Shown: positions 1 through 9,784 of the stretch, in pieces | How positions within the stretch are numbered: the stretch's first letter is position 1 | Layout of the letters: every line of letters starts with the position of its first letter | Origin: Hydractinia symbiolongicarpus | Lineage: Eukaryota > Cnidaria > Hydrozoa > Anthoathecata > Hydractiniidae | Length of the DNA: 64,000 nucleotides | NCBI RefSeq assembly: GCF_029227915.1 | Contig: NC_079882.1 | Coordinates: forward strand, 30,124,001-30,188,000 | Direction: 5' to 3' | Program-made: the position numbers and the translations under genes | Notes under the pieces: generated by a model | Databases searched by the model: none | Told to the model about the DNA's origin: nothing | What the model saw: only the letters and a program-made list of their open reading frames with translations

Positions 1-3000
1 GAAACAACATTCTTCTTAATTTGACATCATTGCTGGACCTCAGCGATTACACTGGGCGCTGTGGTAGCGCTTCATTTAAAAATTTAGATAAACAAGTTAT
101 TTTTTACTCTGGGACCAATCCTGGCCGTTAGCATGCGCTGAATAAATAGGAACAGTTTCAAAAACTACATTTCATTGACTTTCTAGCGGTATAAATCAGT
201 TTGAGTTACAACGGTTGCGTCACATATTCGTACCAACATGTATTTAGTGATATTTTTCCGATATTACTAAGTTATATCGCTTTTAACAGTAAAATGATTG
301 ACTGTGGGACTTAATTGGGATAACTTTGGACTGTGACCTGATAAATGTGATAAATAAGACAATTGGACTCCAAGGAAAAACATTCTTCTTAATTTGACAT
401 GATTGCTGTAACTCAGCAATTTTACTGGGCGCTGTGGTAGCGCTTAATTTAAAAACTTAGATAAATAAGCAATTTTTTTTGTGGGACCAATCCTAGCCGT
501 TATCGCGCGCTGAAGAAATAATGACAGTTTCAGAAACTACATTTCATTGACTTTCTAACAGCATCAATCCGAATGAATTACAACGGTTGCGTCACGAATT
601 CGTACCAACATGTATTTAGCGATATTTTTCTGATATTATTAGGTTGCATCGCTTTTAACAGTGAAACGATTGACTGTGGGACTTAATTCAACTGATTTCG
701 GACTGTGACCTTATAAATGTGATAAGTGAGACAATTGGATTCCAAGAAATAACTTTCTTTTAATTTGATATGATTGCCGAAACTCAGCGATTACATGGGC
801 GCTGTGGTAGCGCTTCATCTAAAAATTAAGATAAAAATGTCATTTTTTACTGTGGGACCAATCCTAGCCGTTAGCGTGCGCTGAAGAATAGAGACAGTTT
901 CACAAACTACATTTCATTGACTTTCTAGCGATATAAACTCGTTTGAGTTACAACGGTTGCGTCACATATTCGTACCAACATGTATTTAGCGATATTATTC
1001 GGATATTACTAGGTTGCATCGCTTTTAAAACTGAAACGTTCGACTGTTGGACTTAATTGAACTGGTTTTGGACTGTTACCTGATAAATGTGATAAATGAG
1101 TTAACTGGACCCCAGGAAATAACATTCTTCTTAATTTGACATGATTGCCGGAATTCAGCGTTAACACTGGGCGCTGCGGTAGCGCTTTATTTAAAAATTT
1201 AGATAATTAAGTATTTTCTTACTGTGGGATTACTCCAGGCCGTTAGCACACGCTGCAGAAATAGAAACATTCTGAAAAGCTACATTTCATTGACTTGTTG
1301 GCGGTATTAATCCGTTTGAGTTACAACGGTTGCGTCACATATTCGTACCATTATGTATGTAGTGATATTTTCCGACATTACTAAGTTATATCGCTTTTAA
1401 CAGTGAAATGATTGACTGTGGGAATTAATTGAACTAACTTTGGACTGTGACCTGATAAATGTGATAAATGAGACAATTGGACTCCAAGAAATAACATTCT
1501 TCTTAACTTGACATGATTGCCGCAACTCAGCGATTACCCTGGGCGCTGTGGTAGCGCTTCATTTAAAAATTTAGATAAATAAGTCATTCTTTACTGTGGG
1601 CCCAATCCTAGCCGTTATCGCGCGCTGAAAAAATAGCGACAGTTTCAAAAACTACATTTCATTGACTTTCTAACGGTGTCAATCCGTTTGAATAACAACG
1701 GTTGTGTCATATATTCCTACCAACATGTATTTAGCGATATTTTTCCGCTATTACTAGGTTGCATCGCTTTTATCCGTGAAACGATTGACTGTGGGACTTA
1801 ATTAAACTGATTTTGGACTGTGAACTTATAAATGTGATAAGTGAGACAATTGGACTCCAAGACATAACATTCTTCTTAATTTGACATGATTGCCGAAACT
1901 CAGCGATTACATGGCCGCTTTGGTAGCGATTTACTTAAAAATTAAGAAAAATAAGTCATTTGTTACTGTGGGACCAATCCTAGCCGTTAACTTGCGCTGA
2001 AGAAATAGAGACAGTTTCAAAAACTATATTTCATTGACTTTCTAACGGTGTAAATTCGTTTGAGTTACAACGGTGGCGTCACATATACGTACCAACATGT
2101 ATTTAGTGATATTTTTCCGATATTACTAAGTTATATCGCTTTTAACAGTGAAATGATTGACTGTGGGACTTAATTGGACTAACTTTTGACTAACATAACA
2201 TTCTTCCTAATTTGACATGATTGCCGAAAGTCAGCGATTACATGGGCGCTGTGGAAGCGCTTCATTTAAAAATTTAGATAAATAAGTTATTTTTTACTGT
2301 GGGACTAATCCTGGCCGTTAGCATGCGTTGAAAAAATAGGAACAGTTTCAAAAACTACATTTTAGTGACTTTCGAGCGATATAAACTCGTTTGAGTTACA
2401 ACGGTTGCGTCACATATTAGTACCAACATGTACTTAGCGATATTATTCGGATATTACTAGGTTGCATCGCTTTTAACAGTGAAACGTTCGACTGTGGGAC
2501 TTAATTGAACTGATTTTGGACTGTGACCTTATAAATGTGATAAGTGAGACAATTGGACTCCAAGAAATAACATTCTTCTTAATTTGACATGATTGCCGAA
2601 ACTCAGCGATTACATGGCCGCTTTGGTATCGCTTTACTTAAAAATTAAGACAAATAAGTCATTTTTTACTGTGGGACCAATCCTAGCCGTTAACTTGCGC
2701 TGAAGAAATAGAGACAGTTTCAAAAACTATATTTCATTGACTTTCTAACGGTGTCAATTCGTTTGAGTTATAACGGTGGCGTCACATATTCGTACCAACA
2801 TGTATTTAGTGATATTTTTCCGATATTACTTAGTTATATCGCTTTTAACAGTGAAATGATTGACTCTGGGACTTAATTGAACTAACTTTGGACTGTGACC
2901 TGATAAATGTGATAAATGAGACAATTGGACTCCAAGAAATAACATTCTTCTTAACTTGACATGATTGCCGCAACTCAGCGATTACACTGGGCGCTGCGGT

Positions 3001-3640
3001 AGTGCTTTATTTAAAAATTTAGATAAATAAGTTTTTTCTTACTGTGGGATTAATCCAGGCCGTTAGCACGCGCTGCAGAAATAGAGACACTCTCAAAAGC
3101 TACATTTCATTGACTTGTTGGCGGTATCAATCCGTTTGAGTAACAACGGTTGCGTCACATATTCGTACCATTATGTATTTAGTGATATTTTATCAGTGAA
3201 ACGATTGACTGTGGGACTTAATTGAACTGATTTTGGACTGTGACCTTATAAATGTGATAAGTGAGACAATTGGACTCCAAGAAATAACATTCTTCTTAAT
3301 TTGACATGATTGCCGAAACTCAGCGATTACACTGGGCGCTGTGGTAGCGCTTCATTTAAAAATTTAGATAAATAAGTCATTCTTTACTGTGGGACCAATC
3401 CTAGCCGTTATCGCGCACTGAAGAAATAGCGACAGTTTAAAAAACTACATTTCATTGACTTTCTTACGGTGTCAGTCCGATTGAGTTACAACGGTTGGGT
3501 CACGTATTCGCACCAACATTTTCTTAGCGATATTTTTCTGATATTATTAGGTTGCATCGCTTTTAACAGTGAAACGATTGACTGCGGGACCTAATTCAAC
3601 TGATTTCGGACTGTGACCTTATAAATCTGATAAGTGAGAC
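1..3640 (+). repeat. Satellite array 1, 372-bp monomers, forward orientation
   Basis: Roughly ten head-to-tail monomers. The landmark GGGACCAATCCT recurs at about 111, 483 and 854, and the related GGGCCCAATCCT at 1598, which gives spacings of 372, 371 and 744 (2 x 372). Each monomer carries the boxes GCGCT-n5-AGCGC, CATTTCATTGACTTTC, TTACAACGGTTGCGTCAC, CGTACCAACATGTATTTAG and ATCGCTTTTAACAGTGAAAC. The array is already inside a monomer at base 1, so it extends leftwards out of the window. Internal deletions are visible: about 50 bp is missing near 2195 and about 30 bp near 3190. It is the same family as the two later arrays, which are its reverse complement. No gene is seen in it. Confidence 0.97.
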
Positions 3641-3642
3641 TA

Positions 3643-5223
3643 TTAAAGCAACACAAAAGCAACACAAAATTTTCTTTTAAACAAACTGCATTTGAAGATG
3701 TTGAAAAATACATTCGAAAACTTGATCCAAAAAAGGCGCAGCAAAAAGATGATATTCCTACTAACATCATCAAAGAAAACAGTGATATTTTTAGCCAATT
3801 CATTACTGAAAATTTTAATCAATCGTTAAAAAGTTCTGAATTTCCAACATCTTTGAAAAACGCAGATATTACTCCTACACACAAAAAAGGACTGCGCACT
3901 GAAAAGGCGAACTATAGACCTGTAAGCGTCCTATCGAACATCTCAAAAATCTATGAAAGATGCATGTATGACCAAATATACACCTTCTTCGAGCCATTAT
4001 TTTCGAAACTTCAATTTGGTTTTCGCAAGGGGCACAGTTCACAACAATGCCTCATAAGTATGATTGAAAAATGGAAAAACAGTCTTGACAAAGGTGGCAC
4101 ATTTGGAGCGCTTTTAACTGATTTGTCTAAGGCATTTGACTGCATACCACACGAGCTATTACTAGCAAAACTTCATGCATATGGCTTTGATATGAACTCT
4201 TTGCTGTTTATAAAATCGTACCTAATTGACAGGAAACAGCGAGTGCGTATAAATAACAATTATAGTACATGGAAAAAAATAAAATACGGCGTACCGCAAG
4301 GATCAATTTTGGGTCCTTTGCTTTTCAATATATTTTTATGCGACCTTTTCCTTTTTGTCCCATATATGGACATTGTCAACTATGCTGATGATACAACCCC
4401 ATTTTCAATAGGAAAGAATATCAACGAAGTTATTGAAAAGATTGAATATGCAGCAATTATAATATTTACTTGGTTTGAAAATAACGGTATGAAAGCCAAC
4501 CCAGAAAAATCACATTTTTTTACTAACAAAACTGATGTACGATTAAAAGCTTGTGATGAACTTCTAAACAATTCTCAAACTGAGAAACTGCTTGGTATAA
4601 CCATAGACCACAAACTTTCTTTTGAGGAACATGTTAATCAGCTCTGTAACAAGGCAGGCCAGAAAGTTAGTGCGCTTGCAAGGTTATCTTCCTTCATGAC
4701 ATTAGACCAGCGAAAGCTGATTATTAATGCTTTTGTCACTAGTCATTTTTCGTACTGTCCATTAGTATGGATGTTTCACAGTCGTAAATTAAACAATAGG
4801 ATAAACCATATACATGAAAGAGCACTAAGAATTATCTATCAAGACTATCAATCCTCATTTGAAGAGCTTTTATCAACAAATGGGAGCGTTACAATTCACC
4901 AAACGAACTTACGCATCCTTGCTACTGAGCTGCATAAAGCTAAAACAAAAACAGGTCCAGAAATGTTGAATGAAATTTTTATTTTTCCTGAACCAGTGTA
5001 TAATTTGAGGAAGGACAAACTTAAGAGTAACAAAATATTTTCAGTGAGATATGGGATCGAAACACTGTCTAATGTTGGGTTAAAGCTTTGTAACTCTTTG
5101 CCTAACGAGTATCGGAACGCTGGTACTTTAATTGAGTTTAGAAACAAAATAAGAAACTGGATTCCAAACCATTGTCCTTGCAGAATATGCAAAACTTTTA
5201 TACCTGAACTAGGTTTTCTTTAG
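3643..5223 (+). CDS. Non-LTR retrotransposon reverse transcriptase, 5'-truncated ORF2
   Basis: RNA-directed DNA polymerase that copies LINE RNA at a nicked chromosomal target. Numbering from a nominal first codon at 3634 (529 codons), the RT blocks appear in order: the DPKKAQQKDDIP block near 31-42; NYRPVSVLSNISKIYER near 93-109; QFGFRKGHSS near 127-136; motif A TDLSKAFD with catalytic Asp163; motif B YGVPQGSILGPL near 218-229; motif C YADD at 250-253; motif D near 288-295; and LLGITID at 319-325. A thumb-like region follows, and then a Cys-rich CPCRIC at 514-519 close to the end, a terminus I remember from many invertebrate LINEs. No stop or frameshift interrupts it, so the insertion may be fairly young. 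The true start is missing: the first in-frame codons are satellite, and there is no endonuclease domain, so this copy should be unable to move by itself. Confidence 0.95.
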   Translation, partial: LKQHKSNTKFSFKQTAFEDVEKYIRKLDPKKAQQKDDIPTNIIKENSDIFSQFITENFNQSLKSSEFPTSLKNADITPTHKKGLRTEKANYRPVSVLSNISKIYERCMYDQIYTFFEPLFSKLQFGFRKGHSSQQCLISMIEKWKNSLDKGGTFGALLTDLSKAFDCIPHELLLAKLHAYGFDMNSLLFIKSYLIDRKQRVRINNNYSTWKKIKYGVPQGSILGPLLFNIFLCDLFLFVPYMDIVNYADDTTPFSIGKNINEVIEKIEYAAIIIFTWFENNGMKANPEKSHFFTNKTDVRLKACDELLNNSQTEKLLGITIDHKLSFEEHVNQLCNKAGQKVSALARLSSFMTLDQRKLIINAFVTSHFSYCPLVWMFHSRKLNNRINHIHERALRIIYQDYQSSFEELLSTNGSVTIHQTNLRILATELHKAKTKTGPEMLNEIFIFPEPVYNLRKDKLKSNKIFSVRYGIETLSNVGLKLCNSLPNEYRNAGTLIEFRNKIRNWIPNHCPCRICKTFIPELGFL

Positions 5224-5582
5224 TTTCCCCGTTGTCTTCCTTTGCCAGTTGTGAAACGGGAACTCAGTTAAACATGTCTTGCGGTGCGACGGTTTAGGTG
5301 GGGTGGTATCATATGAGAATATTCTAGCCTTATTATCTGGTTGTATGTTATTTTCTCTCGACCCCTGCCTGGGAAGTTTGACTGAGTTCCTGGAACCACC
5401 ACTACATAGCCTTGACATATTTTTGACATATTATTTATATTATTTAAAATACTTAAAAAAAAATGGTATATACGGTATTCCTTATAGATTTTTTATATTC
5501 AGTTATTTATTGTTTTTAATGTTTTTAAAGTTGACTTTAATTAGCCTCAGAGCTACATTTTCTTGTAAATTTGTCAACTATA
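5224..5582 (+). other. LINE 3' untranslated region
   Basis: About 360 bp between the RT stop codon and the A/T-rich tail. The first 180 bp is comparatively G/C-rich and structured, and the rest is T-rich. An ORF of 102 codons at 5279-5587 crosses this UTR but has low-complexity hydrophobic content and no recognisable domain, so I treat it as chance. A small stem CCCGTT/AACGGG (5228-5233 with 5255-5260) lies directly after the stop. In several LINE families, 3' UTR structure is what the RT recognises; whether that applies here is inference. Confidence 0.7.
5259..5390 (+). repeat. 15-bp inverted repeat in LINE 3' UTR (candidate RT recognition stem)
   Basis: GGAACTCAGTTAAAC at 5259-5273 pairs with GTTTGACTGAGTTCC at 5376-5390. 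In RNA, 15 positions pair with a single G-U wobble, enclosing about 102 nt. The arms sit in the 3' UTR of the LINE, where a structure for template selection would be expected. The function is inferred. Confidence 0.65.
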
Positions 5583-5624
5583 AATAAATTAATTAATAAA
5601 AAATAAAAATAAATAAATAATAAC
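5583..5624 (+). repeat. A/T-rich tandem tail of the LINE
   Basis: Loose repeats of AAAT, AAT and TTAAT form about 40 bp with only A and T. They mark the 3' terminus of the LINE and the switch to sequence of a different character (CGCTGATG...) at 5625. Confidence 0.8.
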
Positions 5625-5628
5625 GCTG

Positions 5629-6000
5629 ATGAAAATCGCAGAAGGCGATAAATCTCTGGCTGAAAAGCTTAGAATCTTGTTCAAGGAGCAGGGGGTTACT
5701 ATAGCTAGCATCGTCGCGGCTGTTGGTCTACTGATTTCCACCATCGTACTCGCAGCTACAGGTGGAGGTTCCGCAACAGGCGCAGAAGGAAGTGCCGCAG
5801 GGAAGGGTTTTATACAAAAACAGCTGGAAAGGCTTGGAAAATTTTTGAAATACTTAGCAGGTAAGGCAGGTGCGGCGCTACCAGGGATTATTGGTACGGT
5901 TGTCTCGTTCTTTTTCAGAGTGGCTGCAAAAGTTGTTGAATACGCAGCCAGACACCTCTATATGACAATCGCTGCTGCCGTCGCTTTTGTTGAAGTCTAA
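5629..6000 (+). CDS. Small Gly/Ala-rich hydrophobic protein of a second repeat family (terminal fragment?)
   Basis: A frame of 123 codons. Residues 1-22 are charged and probably helical (KSLAEKLRILFKEQG). Residues 23-43 form a first membrane-type segment (VTIASIVAAVGLLISTIVLA). Residues 44-63 are a Gly/Ser/Ala linker. A basic helix follows near 64-80, then a hydrophobic stretch from about 81 to the end that could hold one or two further membrane passes, with an AGAALPGIIGTVVSFF core. The base composition is richer in G+C than the flanks. From memory, very similar endings occur on predicted proteins of dispersed repeats in cnidarians; I could not check this, and the function is unknown. An in-frame TAA lies 15 nt upstream of the ATG, so as it stands the frame is confined to this piece. 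The upstream part of the element was probably lost or displaced by the LINE. It could be a C-terminal fragment rather than a whole gene. Confidence 0.6.
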   Translation: MKIAEGDKSLAEKLRILFKEQGVTIASIVAAVGLLISTIVLAATGGGSATGAEGSAAGKGFIQKQLERLGKFLKYLAGKAGAALPGIIGTVVSFFFRVAAKVVEYAARHLYMTIAAAVAFVEV

Positions 6001-6026
6001 GTTGGGAAGGGTGGCAAACTATCGTA

Positions 6027-6057
6027 AATATTGGTGCTCCCGCGGAGCACTAATATT
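6027..6057 (+). other. Strong 14-bp hairpin after the hydrophobic ORF
   Basis: GTGCTCC-CGC-GGAGCAC forms a 7-bp GC-rich core (6034-6050). It extends outward through A/T pairs to 6027 and 6057, giving 14 paired positions with one G-U wobble and a 3-nt loop. It lies 27 nt after the stop codon. A role in 3' end formation or element termination is possible but unproven. Confidence 0.65.
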
Positions 6058-6101
6058 CCTTTAACCAAATGTACATTAGGATCAACAATACTCCCGCAGT
6101 A

Positions 6102-6118
6102 ACCAAGGTGGCCTTGGT
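6102..6118 (+). other. 7-bp hairpin ACCAAGG-TGG-CCTTGGT
   Basis: A perfect inverted repeat with a 3-nt loop in the tail of the second repeat family, about 45 bp after the larger hairpin. It supports a folded terminal region. Confidence 0.55.
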
Positions 6119-7942
6119 GTCCTCGTGAGGGTTTCCATCTCCTAGACCTGACTAAGGTATCGGTGGCATCTTTTCAGACCCTGGTTTTAGGGCACCACTC
6201 GATATTTCTTGCCCAGTAAAAAATGACTTATTTATCTAAACTTCTAAATGAAGCGCTACCGCAGCGCCCAGTATAACCGCTGAATTCCAGCAATCATGTC
6301 AAAATAAGAAGAATGTTATTTCTTGGTGTCCAATTGCCTCATTGATCACAAGTATAAGTTCAAAGTCCACAATCAGTTCAATTAAGTCCCACAGTCAATC
6401 GTTTCACTGTTAAAGGCGATGCAACCTGGTAATATCAGAAACATATCGCTAAATACATGTTGGTACGAATATGTGACGCAACCGTTGTAACTCGAACGGA
6501 CTGATACCGTTAGAAAGTCAATGAAATATAGTTTTTGAAACTGTCTCCATTTCCTCAGCGCGCATAACGGCTACGATTGGTCCCACAGTACAAAATGACT
6601 TATTTATCTAAATTTTTAAATGAAGCGCTACCGCAGCGCCCAGTGTAATCGCTGAATTCCAGCAATCATGTCAAATTAACAAGAATGTTATTTCGTGGAG
6701 TCCAATTGGCTCATTTATCACATTTATAAGTTCAAAGTCCACAATCAGTGTAATTAAGTCCCACACTCAATCGTTCCACTGTTAAAATCGATGCAACCTA
6801 GTAATATCAGAAACAAATCGCTAAATACATGTTTGTACGAATGTGTGACGCAACCGTTGTAACTCAAGCGGACTGATACCGTTAGAACGTCAATGAAATA
6901 CAGTTTTTTAAACTGTCTCCACTTCCTCAGCGCGCACTAACGGGTAAGATTGGTCCCACAGTACAAAATGACTTATTTATCTAAATTTTTAAATGAAGCG
7001 CTACCGCAGCGCCCAGTGTAACCGCTGAATTCTAGCAATCATGTCAAAATAAGAAGAATGTTATTTCATGGAGTCCAATTGGCTCACTTATTACATTTAT
7101 AAGTTAAAAGTCCAAAATCAGTTCAATTAAATTCCACAGGCAATCGTTTCAATGTTAAAAGCGATGCAACCTTGTAATATCAGAAACATATCGCTAAATA
7201 CATGTTGGTACGAATATGCGAGGCAACCGTTGTAACTCAAACGGAGTGATACCGTTAGAAAGTCAATGAAATGCAGTTTTTGAAACTGTCTTCATTTCCT
7301 CAGCGCGCGCCAACGCCTAAGATTGTTGCCACAGTACAAAATGGCTTATTTATCTAAATTTTTAAATATAGCGCTACCGCAGCGCCCAGTGTAAACGCTG
7401 AATTCCAGCAATCATGTCAAAGTAACAAGAATGTTATTTCTTGGAGTCCAATTGTCTCATTTATCACAAGTATAAGTTCAAAGTCCACAATCAGTTCAAT
7501 TAAGTCCCACAGTCAATTGTTTCACTGTTGAAAGCAATGCAACCTGGTAATATCAGAAACATATCGCAAAATTCATGTTGGTACGAATATGTGATGCAAC
7601 CGTTGTTACTCAAACGGACTGATCCGTTAAAAGTCAATGAAATGTAGTTTTTGAAACTGTCGGCAATTTTTCGGCGGCGCTAACGGCTAGGATTGGTCCC
7701 ACAGTACAAAGTGACTTATTTATCTAAGTCTTTAAATGAAGCGCAACCGCAGCGCCCAGTGTAATCGCCGAATTCCAATAATCGTGTCAAATTAAGGAGA
7801 ATGTTATTTCTTGGAGTCCAATTGTCCCATTCATCACTTTTATAATGCCAAAGTCCAAAATTAGTTCAATTAAGTCCCAGAGTCAATCGTTTCACTGTTA
7901 AAAGCGATGCAACCTTGTAATATCAGAAAAATATCGCAAAAT

Positions 7943-7962
7943 ACATGTTGGTACCAATATGT
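7943..7962. promoter_or_regulatory. Representative conserved dyad box of the satellite
   Basis: ACATGTTGGTACCAATATGT is self-complementary at 18 of 20 positions (only the 5th base from each end breaks symmetry). The box is present in almost every monomer, most often as ACATGTTGGTACGAATATGT, where one arm is degenerate. It is among the least variable parts of the monomer. It resembles a binding site for a dimeric protein, but no known box (for example a CENP-B box) is matched, so the role is inference. Confidence 0.45.
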
Positions 7963-9784
7963 GACGCAACCGTTGTAACTCAAACGGACTGACACCGTTA
8001 GAAAGTCAATGAAATGTAGTTTTTCAAACTGTCTTTATTTCTTCAGCGCGCTAACGGCCAGGATACCACTTATTTATCCACATTTTTAAATAAAGCGCTT
8101 CTACAGCGCCCAGTGTAATCGTTGAGTTCAATCAATCATGTCAAATTAAGAATAATGTTACTTCTTGGAGTCCAATTGTCTTATTTATCACATTTACAAG
8201 TTCAAAGTCCAAAATCAGTTCAATTAAGTCCCACAGTCAATTGTTTCACTGTTTAAAGCCATGCAAGCTGGTAATATCTGAAACATATCGCTAAATACAT
8301 GTTGGTACGAATATGTGACGCAACCGTTGTACTTCAAGCGGACAGATACCGTTAGAAACTCAATGAAATGTAGTTTTTGAAACTGTGTCTATATCTTCAG
8401 CGCGTGCAAACGGCTAGGATTGGTCCCACAGTAAATAATGACTTATTTATCTACATTTTTTAATAAAACGCTATCACAGGGCCCAGTGTAATCGTTGAGT
8501 TCAAGCAATCATGTCATATTAAGAAGAATGTTATTTCTTGGAGTCCAACTGTCTCATTCATCACATTTATAAGTTCAAAGTCTAAAATCAGTTCAATTAA
8601 GTCCCACAGTCAATTGTTTCACTGTTGAAAGCAATCCAACCTAGTAACATCAGAAGTAAATCGCTAAATACATGTTGGTACGAATATGCGACGCAACAGT
8701 TGTAACTCAAACGGACTGATACCGTAAGAATGTCAATGAAATGTAGTTTTTGAAACTGTCTTTATTTCTTCAGCGTTCGCTAAGGGCTAGGATTGGTCCC
8801 ACAGTAAAAGATGACCTATTTATCTACATTTTTTATTAAAGCGCTATCACAACGCCCAGTGTAATCGTTGAGTTCAAGCAATCATGTCAAATAAAGAAGA
8901 ATGTTATTTCTTGGAGTCCAAATGGCTCATTTATCACATTTACAATGTCAAAGTCCAAAATCAGTTCAATTAAGTCCCACAGTCAGTCATTTCACTGTTA
9001 AAAGCGATGCAACCTGGTAATATCTGAAACATATCGTTAAATACATGTTGGCACGAATATGTGACCCAACCGTTGTACTTCAAGCGAACGGATAGCGTTA
9101 GAAACTCAATGAAATATAGTTTTTGAAACTGTCTCTATATCTTCAGCGCGTGCTAACGGCTAGGATTGGCCCCACAGTAAAAAATGACTTTTTTATCTAC
9201 ATCTTTAAACGAAGCGCTACCACAGCGCACAGTGAAATCGTTCAGTTCAAGCAATCACGTCAAATTAGGTAGAATGTTATTTCTTGGAGTCCAACTGTCT
9301 CATTTATCACATTTATAAGTTCAAAGTCTAAAATCAGTTCAATAAGTCCCACAGTCAATCGTTTCACTGTTCAAACCGATGAAACCTAGTAACATCAGAA
9401 GCATACCGCTAAATACATGTTGGTACGAATATGTGACGCAACAATTGTAACTCAAACGGACTGATACCGTTAGGAAGTCAATGAAATGTAGTTTTTGCAA
9501 CTGTCTCTATTTCTTCAGCGCGCTAACGGCTAGGATTGGTTCCACAGTAAATTATGACTTATTTATCCACATTTTTAAATAAAGCGCTTCCACAGCGCCC
9601 AGTGGAATCGTTGAGTTCAATCAATCATGTAAAATTAAGAAGAATGTTATTTCTTGGAGTCCAATTGGCTCATTTATCACATTTATAAGTTCAAAGTCAA
9701 AAATCATTTCAATTAAGTCCCACAGTCATCCGTTTCACTGTTAAAAGAGATGCGACCTGGTAATATCAGAAACATATCGCTAAA

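Larger units (their letters stand above)
3641..5624 (+). mobile_element. 5'-truncated non-LTR retrotransposon (LINE, Jockey/CR1-like)
   Basis: Satellite sequence stops at GTGAGAC (3640) and is replaced by a reverse transcriptase reading frame, a 3' UTR of about 400 bp, and an A/T-rich tail ending near 5624. The copy begins in the linker just upstream of the RT domain, so the apurinic-like endonuclease and any ORF1 are absent. This is the usual result of incomplete target-primed reverse transcription. The tail is a run of AAAT/AAT units rather than pure poly-A. No target-site duplication can be assigned, because the left flank is satellite and the right flank is another repeat. The Jockey/CR1-like placement comes from motif style only and was not tested phylogenetically. 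Confidence 0.9.
6001..6212 (+). other. Structured tail downstream of the hydrophobic-protein ORF
   Basis: About 210 bp of balanced-composition sequence, neither satellite nor LINE, between the ORF stop and the return of satellite at about 6213. It holds two clear hairpins (6027-6057 and 6102-6118) and further short complementary runs: GGTGTCC near 6116 could pair with GGGCACC near 6190. I take it as the 3' end of the repeat family that encodes the preceding ORF. Confidence 0.55.

Noticed and set aside
4380-5192. Minus-strand ORFs inside the reverse transcriptase
   Set aside because: They are antisense shadows of a well-supported coding frame.
5279-5587. 102-codon ORF after the reverse transcriptase
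   Set aside because: It lies in the LINE 3' UTR, runs into the A/T tail, and has only low-complexity hydrophobic residues.
5626-5665. Hammerhead-like CTGATGA followed by stem ATCGC/GCGAT at the start of the hydrophobic ORF
   Set aside because: The expected GAAA after stem II is absent (AAAT instead), and the bases encode the N-terminus of the ORF. Probably coincidence.
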